Source: Bacteroidales bacterium (GTDB taxonomy: Bacteria; Bacteroidota; Bacteroidia; Bacteroidales; FEN-979). Taken from it: a stretch of 64,000 bases of DNA. Position numbers and translations under genes: made by a program. The stretch is from positions 39,683-103,682 of the forward strand of contig JALNWG010000010.1 in NCBI GenBank assembly GCA_023231005.1, read 5' to 3'. This document shows, one piece after another, positions 17,212-25,758 of this stretch. Each line of letters opens with the position of its first letter. The stretch's first letter is position 1. Under the pieces are notes generated by a model. That model searched no databases and was not told the DNA's origin. It saw nothing but the letters and a program-made list of their open reading frames with translations.

Positions 17212-19584
17212 ATGCGGTATCGATTTATCTTACTTTTTTTCTTTTTTTTCTGTTTCTCGACTTCTTCGTTTTCGCAATTTAATACATTCAACTGCATACA
17301 GTATGATAGTTTAATAGTTGCATTACCAAGTGCGGATCTGACTCAGCAAGCTAAAATATTGATCATCCTGTCAAGGCAAACGGCCGATAGCTTTCCATTA
17401 CAATCTTTTACATTTATTATTAATGCGTACAAACTTGCCCTTCAGCTGAACAATCTCTCTTTGAAAGGCGAAACCCGGATTTTATTTGGAGAATATTATC
17501 AAAAAAAAAGGAATTTCTTTTATGCCCTAAATAATTTCCAGGCGGCCTTAAAAATTTATCACCAGATAAACAATTTTGGAAAGGAACTCGAAGTACTAGC
17601 GATGATTGGAAACCTTGAATGTAGTCTGAGAAATTATTCTCAGGCAATAACATATTTTAACAAGGGATTGGTGCTTTCCAGATCACAGAAAAATCGAAAA
17701 ATGATGGAAATATTTCTTGATAAATTGGCCATCATATACCAAGCAAAAGGAGATATACTTCAAGCCAATAAATATTATCAAGAGGCGATCATAGTATGCC
17801 AACAAGCAGGTGATAAACATACAGAATTGATAGTCCTTAATGATATTGGAAGCATTTTAATTGATCAAAAACAGTATGATTTAGCCCTGAAAAATTATCA
17901 GAATATTTTAACCAAAGCAGACTCTCTTGATGGCGAATTTATCGGTGCTATTTATACACGTATTGCCCATATATATTTCCAAAAATCAGATTTCAAACAT
18001 TCTCTGGCATATAATATGAAAGCCCTTAGAGTTAGAACCAAAAGTAATATAATACCGGATATAACTAGTTCCTTTATCAATATTGCAGGGGATTATTTTT
18101 CACTTGACCACCCTGATTCTGCACAATATTTCCTGCAAAAGGGGTTGAAACTTGCCAGACGATACGACCGCAAAAATTTGGTTGAAAATGCATACCGCCA
18201 TCTGTTCAATTATTATCTTAAAAAGCGTCGTTACTCCAAAGCCTTAGAGAGTTACAAACAGTATACTGATGTATCAGACAGTATGATCAAAGAGCAGAAC
18301 CAAACCAATATTTTAATGCTTGAAGCCAACCTTAAGATTAACAATATTGAAGAATCCAATGAATTTCTATCTAAGAAAAACAACATCCAAACGTTAAATT
18401 TAGATAATCAAAAGTATCAGAATTATTTCGTTCTGGGGCTTATGGTATTAGCAGGAATCTGGATGATTTACTATTTAGTTTGGTTTCTTTATAACCGGCA
18501 TGCACGGGAAAAAGTACAAGATTTATTCAACCAATTGTCACATGAACAAAAAGAACGGGAACTAGCAGAGGACAGAGCCAGAGAACAAGAATATCAGTAC
18601 CGTTTTTTAGCTGAAAATTCAATCGATTTTATTACTCATTTTAACAATAAAATGCAAAGAGTTTATGCTTCTCCCTCGTCAAAAAGAATTTATGGGTACG
18701 AACCGGAAGTAATGTTGACAAAAGCGCCATACGATCTGGCCCATCCTGATTTTTATGATTATGTAGAAAAAAAATTATCGGTCATGTTAGCAAATGGGTG
18801 TGCAGATCAGTTTACTTATCTGACCCAAAAAAAGGATGGAAGTTATTTCTGGGCTGAAACAATAGTCAATCCGATCTTTGATCTTCAAACTAATGATTTT
18901 AAAGAAATTGTTGCAGTTACCAGAGATATTCAGGAACGAAAATTAAAAGAATTGGAACTCATGGAAAATACAAAGCAAAAAGAAAATCTCCTCAAAGAAA
19001 TTCATCACCGGGTTAAGAATAACTTTGCCATTCTGATCAGTCTCATTAATATGCAGATGGATCAAAGTAAAAATCCTGAAGTTAGGCAATCCCTTATGAA
19101 TCTTCAATTACGTATCCGAACCATGTCATTAGTTCACGAAATGTTATATCGATCTAAAGACTTTGAAAAAATTTCTTTTCCAGAATACTTGCATAGCTTG
19201 TCGTCAGTGATTTCAGGTACGTATAACCGCAAAGATATTACGCTCTCCTTCGATGCCGATGAAGTGGTGATCGATATTGAATCTTGCATTCCGTTAGGGC
19301 TAATTATAAATGAAATTCTTAGTAATGCCTATAAACACGCATTCCCTAAAAATCGTTCCGGAAACATTTGGGTTAAACTGAAAAAAAACATCCAACTAAA
19401 AACCCTTTCTTTCTCCATTTGTGATGATGGAATTGGATTGCCCGATCAATTTCAACTCGAAAAATGTAAAAGTATGGGTTTTCAGATCGTTCAGATTCTG
19501 TGCAAACAAGTAGAAGGAGAGATGGTCCTTAAAAATGCCCCCGGAGTCTTATTTTCCCTCTGTTTTCCTATTCCCTCCGCATAA
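17212..19584 (+). CDS. TPR-containing membrane sensor histidine kinase with PAS domain (HisKA_2 type)
   Basis: 790 residues. Domains in order: signal peptide (1-22), a periplasmic array of six or so TPR repeats (about 60-360, for example AITYFNKGLVLSRSQK and YDLALKNYQNILTKA), one membrane helix (about 403-425), a short coiled coil rich in Glu/Arg, a PAS domain with PAC tail (about 460-580, FIAENSIDF-like start and AVTRDIQERK end), a HisKA_2 dimerisation domain with phospho-acceptor His about 598 (EIHHRVKNNFAILISL), and HATPase (N box NEILSNAYKHAF, G box DDGIGLP). HisKA_2 kinases are common in Bacteroidota and differ from PhoR. No response regulator is adjacent. Its place between PiT-DUF47 and the porin-pst operon suggests a phosphate-linked signal, but that rests on position only. 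Confidence 0.88.
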   Translation: MRYRFILLFFFFFCFSTSSFSQFNTFNCIQYDSLIVALPSADLTQQAKILIILSRQTADSFPLQSFTFIINAYKLALQLNNLSLKGETRILFGEYYQKKRNFFYALNNFQAALKIYHQINNFGKELEVLAMIGNLECSLRNYSQAITYFNKGLVLSRSQKNRKMMEIFLDKLAIIYQAKGDILQANKYYQEAIIVCQQAGDKHTELIVLNDIGSILIDQKQYDLALKNYQNILTKADSLDGEFIGAIYTRIAHIYFQKSDFKHSLAYNMKALRVRTKSNIIPDITSSFINIAGDYFSLDHPDSAQYFLQKGLKLARRYDRKNLVENAYRHLFNYYLKKRRYSKALESYKQYTDVSDSMIKEQNQTNILMLEANLKINNIEESNEFLSKKNNIQTLNLDNQKYQNYFVLGLMVLAGIWMIYYLVWFLYNRHAREKVQDLFNQLSHEQKERELAEDRAREQEYQYRFLAENSIDFITHFNNKMQRVYASPSSKRIYGYEPEVMLTKAPYDLAHPDFYDYVEKKLSVMLANGCADQFTYLTQKKDGSYFWAETIVNPIFDLQTNDFKEIVAVTRDIQERKLKELELMENTKQKENLLKEIHHRVKNNFAILISLINMQMDQSKNPEVRQSLMNLQLRIRTMSLVHEMLYRSKDFEKISFPEYLHSLSSVISGTYNRKDITLSFDADEVVIDIESCIPLGLIINEILSNAYKHAFPKNRSGNIWVKLKKNIQLKTLSFSICDDGIGLPDQFQLEKCKSMGFQIVQILCKQVEGEMVLKNAPGVLFSLCFPIPSA

Positions 19585-19627
19585 ACAGGAATTCTTTCTA
19601 TTGATCATTTTTAGTTTTTTTAAACCG

Positions 19628-19694
19628 TTAACAATTATTTAACGCAAAGGTAACCTTGTGTTAACATGGCTCGGCGCATGGTGAAATACCTTTG
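19628..19694 (+). promoter_or_regulatory. Phosphate-regulated promoter: four 11-bp-spaced TTAACA-like half-sites plus -7 element
   Basis: TTAACA (19628), TTAACG (19639), GTAACC (19650) and TTAACA (19661) start at exactly 11-base intervals, each separated by 5 bases. This is the arrangement of PhoB/PhoP boxes, and TTAACA is the PhoP half-site in Bacillus. TACCTTTG at 19687-19694 supplies the -7 element, with the last half-site where a -33 would be. Initiation near 19701 leaves a short leader to the ATG at 19720. No clear -33 TTG at standard spacing exists, as expected of an activator-dependent promoter. It should serve porin-pstSCAB-phoU. Confidence 0.75.
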
Positions 19695-19719
19695 CTGCGA
19701 AATCATAAAAAAACTAAAA

Positions 19720-21282
19720 ATGAAAAAAATTACTCACTTCCTATTATTCCTTGGCATTATTTTGCCTTTATTGGTCTTATCGACAAATTTGAAGGCTCAG
19801 CAAATCGATGACCTAAAAAAAGAACAAGATACAATCAATGAAAATGTCGGCAATCTGCGTGATAAAATCACTGGTATTGAAGAACGAATTGCAACGGCAG
19901 AAGGGGATCTTGCCAAACTGACGAAAATCAAATTGTCAGGGTATATCCAAGCCCAATGGCAACATCTTGAAGCGTCCAATGCTTATCCCGCCAATCTTTT
20001 TATGATTCGCCGAGCCAGAATCAAATTTACGTATGAACCGGTACAGGGTGTGGTTTTCGTGTTACAGCCTGATTTTCAACCTGGCAATATTACCATTAAG
20101 GATGCATTTGCCCAAGTAAACGAACCCTGGCTGAAAACCTTTTCACTCTGGGCCGGTAAATTTAATCGTCCAAATTATGAAGTGGAATACTCTTCCAGCA
20201 GCCGTGAAGTTCCTGAACGTTCAAGGGTAATCCGCGCAATTTATCCTGACGAACGTGCCATTGGTGCAAAATTGGAAATTGCCCCTCCGAATGTTCCTTT
20301 AAAAGTTCAATTGGCCATTTTTAATGGCAATGATGGAATTTCCATCAACAACCCGGTTTATAATTATGGAACTGGGAAATGGGACAATGTTACATCTGTA
20401 GGTCAAAACACTGATTTTGACAATTATAAAGATCTTATGGGCCGTGTGACTTATGCGTTTAAACTAGGAAAAATCGGTGGATTGACAATCGGTGCACATG
20501 GATATTACGGGCAGATAAAAGCCAATAGCAAGGATGTCCTTAATTCGGATTACACCTATGATAAATCATTAGAAAACGTAGGAAAGGGAGTCAAAAAGAA
20601 CTGGGTGGGATTTGAAGCTCAATTGTATTTTGATTTTCTGGGAGGCCTCGCTCTGAAAGGGGAGTACATCTTTGGAGTAAATTCCACTCCAGGATATAGC
20701 GGGAGCGCAAAATTCACTTCTTCTTCAACCTCGCTAAAAAATGACACCTTGACTTTGACCACTCTGACCACAACATCGGTCAACAATGCGCCTGCAATAA
20801 GCCGTAATTTCAATGGCTATTATGTTTATCTCGTAAAAAATATTGGGAAACGGAATCAGATTGCGGTACGTTATGATTATTATAATCCGAATACAAAATT
20901 AAGCGCCGATCAAATTGGGACAGCCAAATGGGATGCAAAAGTAGCCGATGTTACAAAAGATAGTAAAACCATGGAAGGTTCAGATCCGGTTGTTGTTACC
21001 AACAACCAATCCAAAACCGTTACCGTCAACAAACTGAGCAGTGGGGTCAATGATATTCCTTACGGAACCTGGACCTTAGGTTACACCTATTTCTTTGACG
21101 ACAACATCAAGTTTATGCTTGCCTATGAGATTCCTATGAATAAGAAAGTCGGGACGGTCGATGCAAATGGAAACGGAAATGTTACTTCTTCCTATACTGT
21201 AAACGGAGATCCGGGGGTCTATGATTACAGCAATGTATTAAAGCAAAACACTTTGACATTCCGTATTCAGGTTAAGTTTTAA
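19720..21282 (+). CDS. Phosphate-selective porin (OprP/OprO-like)
   Basis: 520 residues from ATG 19720, which opens a signal peptide ending at LKAQ. Starts further upstream overlap the -7 element. Residues about 25-65 form a coiled coil (DDLKKEQDTINENVGNLRDK) that trimerises OprP-type porins. The barrel begins with LSGYIQAQWQHLE and contains MIRRARIKFTYEP and WAGKFNRPNYEVEYSSSSRE, all typical of the Porin_O_P family. The chain ends in a barrel strand, TFRIQVKF, with terminal Phe. In the outer membrane it would let phosphate (or polyphosphate) through to PstS. First gene of the pst operon, directly under the phosphate-box promoter. Confidence 0.9.
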   Translation: MKKITHFLLFLGIILPLLVLSTNLKAQQIDDLKKEQDTINENVGNLRDKITGIEERIATAEGDLAKLTKIKLSGYIQAQWQHLEASNAYPANLFMIRRARIKFTYEPVQGVVFVLQPDFQPGNITIKDAFAQVNEPWLKTFSLWAGKFNRPNYEVEYSSSSREVPERSRVIRAIYPDERAIGAKLEIAPPNVPLKVQLAIFNGNDGISINNPVYNYGTGKWDNVTSVGQNTDFDNYKDLMGRVTYAFKLGKIGGLTIGAHGYYGQIKANSKDVLNSDYTYDKSLENVGKGVKKNWVGFEAQLYFDFLGGLALKGEYIFGVNSTPGYSGSAKFTSSSTSLKNDTLTLTTLTTTSVNNAPAISRNFNGYYVYLVKNIGKRNQIAVRYDYYNPNTKLSADQIGTAKWDAKVADVTKDSKTMEGSDPVVVTNNQSKTVTVNKLSSGVNDIPYGTWTLGYTYFFDDNIKFMLAYEIPMNKKVGTVDANGNGNVTSSYTVNGDPGVYDYSNVLKQNTLTFRIQVKF

Positions 21283-21329
21283 TTGAATTGTAAGAAAATC
21301 AATAAATTAAACTATTAATAATAGAAAAT

Positions 21330-22169
21330 ATGAAAAATTCAAAAAAAATATGGGGAATGATGGTCATAATAATGATTACCATCTTTGGAGCTGCCTTTAT
21401 GCCGGCTCCGAAAAAAATCACAGTAAAAGGGTCAGATACCATGGTAATACTGGCACAAAAATGGGCTGAAGTTTACATGAAATCACACCCCGGATCGGTG
21501 ATTCAGGTTACCGGAGGTGGATCAGGAACAGGTATTTCCGCGCTGATCAACGGATCAACAGATATCTGTAACTCAAGCCGTCCGATGAAACAATCGGAAA
21601 TGAATAAATTGAAAGATCGTTATGCTTCTCTTGGGATTGAAATTCCTTGTGCCAAAGATGGGATAACCATTTTTCTGAATGAATCAAATCCCGTGAAAGA
21701 ATTAACCATAAAACAGTTAAGCAATATTTTCTCCGGGAAAACCCGCAACTGGAAAGAGCTTGGCGGCCCTGATCAGGATATCAAATTATATGGTCGTGAA
21801 AACAGCTCCGGAACATACGTCTTCTTCAAGGATAATGTGGTTAAAACGGATTATGCTGCCAGTTGCCAAACCTTGCCAGGAACAGCTGCTGTGGTTAATG
21901 CCGTTTCAAAAGATAAATATGGAATCGGTTATGGCGGAGCCGCCTATGCTGCAGGTGTAAAACATTGTGCTGTTAAAAAAGATGATAAAAGTACGGCTTA
22001 TGTGGCAAATGCCGAAACTGTAAAAAAAGGTCAATATCCCATTACCCGTTACCTTTATATGTATCTGCGTAATAGGCCAACAGGTGATACCAAAACCTAT
22101 ATTGATTGGATCCTTAGCCCTGAAGGTCAAAAATTGGTTACCGAAATTGGATATTTTCCTGTTAAATAG
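21330..22169 (+). CDS. pstS: Phosphate ABC transporter, substrate-binding protein PstS
   Basis: 279 residues with an N-terminal signal peptide or anchor (MKNSKKIWGMMVIIMITIFG). The phosphate-binding loops are present: VKGSDTMVILAQ (about 32-43), VTGGGSGTGISALINGSTDI (about 59-78), and ENSSGTYVFF (about 156-165). It binds free phosphate in the periplasm and hands it to PstCA. It lies 47 bases after the porin and 75 bases before pstC. Confidence 0.95.
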   Translation: MKNSKKIWGMMVIIMITIFGAAFMPAPKKITVKGSDTMVILAQKWAEVYMKSHPGSVIQVTGGGSGTGISALINGSTDICNSSRPMKQSEMNKLKDRYASLGIEIPCAKDGITIFLNESNPVKELTIKQLSNIFSGKTRNWKELGGPDQDIKLYGRENSSGTYVFFKDNVVKTDYAASCQTLPGTAAVVNAVSKDKYGIGYGGAAYAAGVKHCAVKKDDKSTAYVANAETVKKGQYPITRYLYMYLRNRPTGDTKTYIDWILSPEGQKLVTEIGYFPVK

Positions 22170-22244
22170 TTGCTGTTAGTAAGTGTGATGATCGATGTCT
22201 GGCAATATCTGAAAAGAGTTGCCTTTCATCGTTAAAAATGAAAA

Positions 22245-23360
22245 ATGGATAATTCGATTAATAATACTGGGTTTGTTTTTACCAAAGAGTCGTTACGAAA
22301 AAAATTCCGATGGTCAGAATTTCTTTCTGAAAGGATTATTACCGGAGTGGCTTTTCTTTCCATCACCATTATTATTCTGATTTTTTTCTTCGTGTTTCGA
22401 GAGACATTACCAATTTTCAAACAGAAGAAAGAGATTGTAAAAGTGGAATCAGTTCAGAAACAGGAACAATATGGGGGTGACGAAAACGCTCAGCCGACCA
22501 ATGCTTCGGGACAGGAGCAGTATGGAGTAATTACGAAAGACACCATGATGACAGAAAATCAGGTTGTGGGGGAGGATACTGTTATTCATGGGGCCGATGA
22601 GGCAACGGTGAAAAGTCTCCTGGGTAAGGATTGGTTACCAGTATCTGACCGCCCCCGATATGGATTAATTCCACTTTTGGTCGGAACGGTGAAAATAACA
22701 CTGCTTGCGATTTTATTTGCTGCTCCGATTGCCATCCTTGCTGCTCTGTTTTCTGCTGCATTTGCCCCACCCTGGATGAGAGAAATCATAAAACCGGCTA
22801 TAGAATTACTGGCTGGTTTTCCATCGGTGGTCATCGGTTTTTTTGCCCTGATGGTAATGGCTTCCTTTTTTCAAAACATTTTTGGATATGATACCCGGCT
22901 AAATGCTTTCGTTGGAGGAGTTGCCATGGCATTGGCTGCGATCCCGATCATATACACGATCACCGAAGATGCACTTACAGCGGTACCGCGCTCTTATACT
23001 GAAGCCAGCTTAGCATTGGGCGCTTCGCGCTGGCAAACTGCCTTATTTGTAACTCTTCCGGCTGCAACTCCCGGAATTTTTGCCGCAGTTCTGTTGGGAG
23101 TAGGCCGTGTATTTGGGGAAACCATGATTGCCCTGATGGCTACCGGAAATGCTGCTATGATTTCAGTGAATCCCTTCGAATCGGTGCGTACTTTAGCTGC
23201 AACAATTGGTGCCGAAATGGCAGAAGTTGTTTTCGGCGACACCCATTACAGTGTCCTATTCCTGATCGGTTCGCTGCTCTTCATCTTTACATTTGGGTTA
23301 AATGCTCTGGCAGAATTTTATGTGAAAGGAAAATTAGTTAAACGATTTCAGGGAAAATAA
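22245..23360 (+). CDS. pstC: Phosphate ABC transporter permease PstC
   Basis: 371 residues with six predicted membrane helices. The first helix (about 30-52) is separated from the other five by a long soluble loop (about 55-135), characteristic of Bacteroidota PstC and ending WLPVSDRPRYGLIPLLVGT. The coupling-helix motif is EASLALGASRWQTALFVTLP (about 254-273), followed by GRVFGETMIALMATGNA. The loop contains a short internal duplication (KQEQYGG and GQEQYGV). Works with PstA, PstB and PstS; pstA starts 2 bases after its stop. Confidence 0.95.
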   Translation: MDNSINNTGFVFTKESLRKKFRWSEFLSERIITGVAFLSITIIILIFFFVFRETLPIFKQKKEIVKVESVQKQEQYGGDENAQPTNASGQEQYGVITKDTMMTENQVVGEDTVIHGADEATVKSLLGKDWLPVSDRPRYGLIPLLVGTVKITLLAILFAAPIAILAALFSAAFAPPWMREIIKPAIELLAGFPSVVIGFFALMVMASFFQNIFGYDTRLNAFVGGVAMALAAIPIIYTITEDALTAVPRSYTEASLALGASRWQTALFVTLPAATPGIFAAVLLGVGRVFGETMIALMATGNAAMISVNPFESVRTLAATIGAEMAEVVFGDTHYSVLFLIGSLLFIFTFGLNALAEFYVKGKLVKRFQGK

Positions 23361-23362
23361 TC

Positions 23363-24262
23363 ATGAACAGAAAAAATCGGATAACCGGGGCATTATTTGT
23401 AGGCACAACAGCTTTTTCTGCCTTCCTGATCATTGCTGTTATCATCATCCTTTTGGTGGTCATTATCATCGGGGGTAAAGATACCTTTTCATGGAAATTT
23501 CTTACCTCTTTTCCGGAAGACGGAATGATGAAAGGAGGCATTTTCCCTGCCATTTACGGAACTGTTTTACTTGTTTTGATCATGTCGGTTGCTGCAGTCC
23601 CATTTGGAACCATAACAGCGATATACTTAACCGAATATGCTAAGGAAACATCAATTCTTGCAAAGACCATCCGCTTTGCAGTAAGAACACTTGCTACAGT
23701 ACCTTCCATTATTTTCGGTTTATTTGGATTGGGGTTTTTTATCAAATTTGTCGGTGGCGGAATGGATAATATGTTCCTTGGAGGTCAGTTAAAATGGGGA
23801 CAACCTAACATTCTATGGGCAAGTCTAACGATGTCGTTATTAACGCTGCCTGTGGTTATTGTTTCGGTGGAAGAGGCCATCCGCACTGTTCCAAGGGAAA
23901 TGCGTGAAGCAAGTCTGGCGTTGGGCGCAACCAAGTGGGAAACAATCAAACGAATTGTTATCCCCGGGTCAAGGTCTGGGATTATGACCGGAACCATTCT
24001 GGCTGTCAGCCGCGGGGCAGGAGAAGTTGCCCCGATTTTGTTTACCGGAGCAGCTTATTATCTGGCAACTTTGCCAACCTCTCTCAGCGACCAGTTTATG
24101 AACCTGGGATATCATATATACATTATGGCTACCCAATCGGCCAATGTAGACCAAACCCTGCCTATCCAATTTGCTACAACGCTTGTTCTGCTAATGCTTA
24201 CTTTTATGTTAAATTTAACGGCTGTAATTATCCGTTCAAGGTTACGCAGAAAAGCGAAATGA
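23363..24262 (+). CDS. pstA: Phosphate ABC transporter permease PstA
   Basis: 299 residues, six membrane helices. The binding-protein-dependent permease motif is EASLALGATKWETIKRIVIP (about 183-202). TVPSIIFGLFGLGFFI and RGAGEVAPILFTGAAYYL are typical of PstA. Forms the channel with PstC. Start ATG is 2 bases after the pstC stop, indicating translational coupling. Confidence 0.95.
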   Translation: MNRKNRITGALFVGTTAFSAFLIIAVIIILLVVIIIGGKDTFSWKFLTSFPEDGMMKGGIFPAIYGTVLLVLIMSVAAVPFGTITAIYLTEYAKETSILAKTIRFAVRTLATVPSIIFGLFGLGFFIKFVGGGMDNMFLGGQLKWGQPNILWASLTMSLLTLPVVIVSVEEAIRTVPREMREASLALGATKWETIKRIVIPGSRSGIMTGTILAVSRGAGEVAPILFTGAAYYLATLPTSLSDQFMNLGYHIYIMATQSANVDQTLPIQFATTLVLLMLTFMLNLTAVIIRSRLRRKAK

Positions 24263-24282
24263 TCAATGAAGAAATCTGAACA

Positions 24283-25041
24283 ATGAAAGAACCAAAAATA
24301 AAAACTCGGGATTTGACGCTTTTTTACGGAGAAAAAATGGCCTTAAACGCCATTTCAATGGATATTCCCGAGAAGGAGGTCACCGCTTTTATCGGCCCCT
24401 CCGGGTGTGGAAAATCCACTTTCCTCCGGACTTTGAACAGAATGAACGATCTTATTCCAAATGTTAAGATAACCGGGGAAGTGCTTGTGGATTCTTTGAA
24501 TATTTATGACAAACAAATAGATGTGGTCAATCTTAGGAAGAAAGTAGGAATGGTATTTCAAAAGTCGAATCCTTTTACAAAGTCAATTTTTGAAAATGTA
24601 GCCTATGGCCCTAAGATCAATGGAATGAACAACAAAGCAAAACTGGAAGAAATTGTTGAATCTTCCCTAAAAAAGGCCTTTATATGGGAAGAAGTGAAAG
24701 ACCGTCTTCATGATTCAGCCATGGGATTATCGGGTGGACAGCAACAGCGTATGTGTATCGCAAGAGCTCTAGCTGTGGAACCAGAGATCATCTTGATGGA
24801 CGAACCTGCCAGTGCGCTGGATCCGATCTCAACGGCTAAGATCGAGGAACTGATCTTCGAATTGAAAAAGAGTTATACGATTGTTATTGTTACGCACAAT
24901 ATGCAGCAGGCGGCTCGTGTGAGTGACGTTACCGCATTCTTTTATTTAGGAGAATTGATTGAGTTTGGAAAAACCAAGAAAATCTTTACTACCCCGGATA
25001 AAAAGCAAACAGAAGAGTACATTACCGGCCGCTTCGGATAA
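24283..25041 (+). CDS. pstB: Phosphate ABC transporter ATP-binding protein PstB
   Basis: 252 residues, the usual length. Walker A is GPSGCGKST (about 39-47), the Q-loop is VFQKSNPF, the ABC signature is [15 protein letters not shown], Walker B is [13 protein letters not shown], and the switch His is in [12 protein letters not shown]. Drives phosphate import through PstCA. Starts 20 bases after pstA and is followed 27 bases later by phoU. Confidence 0.97.
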   Translation: MKEPKIKTRDLTLFYGEKMALNAISMDIPEKEVTAFIGPSGCGKSTFLRTLNRMNDLIPNVKITGEVLVDSLNIYDKQIDVVNLRKKVGMVFQKSNPFTKSIFENVAYGPKINGMNNKAKLEEIVESSLKKAFIWEEVKDRLHDSAMGLSGGQQQRMCIARALAVEPEIILMDEPASALDPISTAKIEELIFELKKSYTIVIVTHNMQQAARVSDVTAFFYLGELIEFGKTKKIFTTPDKKQTEEYITGRFG

Positions 25042-25068
25042 TTTTAGATTTTACTTTAAAATTGAATT

Positions 25069-25758
25069 ATGGAACGACATTTTGAACAAGAACTGGATAA
25101 ACTGAACAACAGAATTCTCAAAATGGGAAATTTGGTTGTCGAACAAATACACAACGCGCTGGAGGCTTTGCTCACTTGCAACAATGAATTGGCTCAACAG
25201 GTAATCAATGCCGATACTAAAGTAGATAAGCTAGATGTAAAAATTGATAAGCTCTGTCAACGGATTTTTGCATTAACGCAGCCGGTTGCTACAGATCTTC
25301 GGCTCATTATGTCGGCATTAAAGATGAACAATGACTTGGAACGGTTAGGGGATTTGGCCGTTAATATTTCTGCAAAAATTGAGGGGATTAGTGATTATAA
25401 AGAAATTCTTACAGAGCTCCATGTGGATGACCTGGCCAACATGGCTGACCTGATCGTGAAAGACGTAATTACCATTTTGAATACGCGAAATACCACTTTC
25501 GTGAAAGAAATCTTTTCATCGGCCAACATCATTGAAGAAAAGGTTCAAACTATTTCTTCTCGAATTCTTGATGAAATGATGCATAAAACTGAAGTGATCG
25601 TAGTTGCCACCAATCTAATGATCATCTTAACTCAAATTGTCCGTATCGCCGGATACTCAACTAATATTGCTGAATCGGTTGTATTTATTGTGGATGGGAA
25701 AATGATTAAACACAACAGAAAATCATTTTTGGAGCCAGATTCTGAGCAAGTTGAGTAG
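25069..25758 (+). CDS. phoU: Phosphate signalling regulator PhoU
   Basis: 229 residues made of two three-helix PhoU repeats. The first carries ADTKVDKLDVKIDKLCQRIFAL (split here for length: ADTKVDKLDVKID, then QRIFALTQPVATDLR) and the second DLANMADLIVKDV with NIIEEKVQTISSRIL. It links Pst activity to the phosphate sensor kinase. Last gene of the operon. Its final 36 bases overlap the end of the convergent hybrid kinase; both reading frames look intact. Confidence 0.95.
   Translation: MERHFEQELDKLNNRILKMGNLVVEQIHNALEALLTCNNELAQQVINADTKVDKLDVKIDKLCQRIFALTQPVATDLRLIMSALKMNNDLERLGDLAVNISAKIEGISDYKEILTELHVDDLANMADLIVKDVITILNTRNTTFVKEIFSSANIIEEKVQTISSRILDEMMHKTEVIVVATNLMIILTQIVRIAGYSTNIAESVVFIVDGKMIKHNRKSFLEPDSEQVE

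Noticed and set aside
22202..22224. Possible terminator between pstS and pstC (GGCAA/TTGCC)
   Set aside because: Only a 5-bp stem with a 13-base loop and no T-run; the genes belong to one operon.
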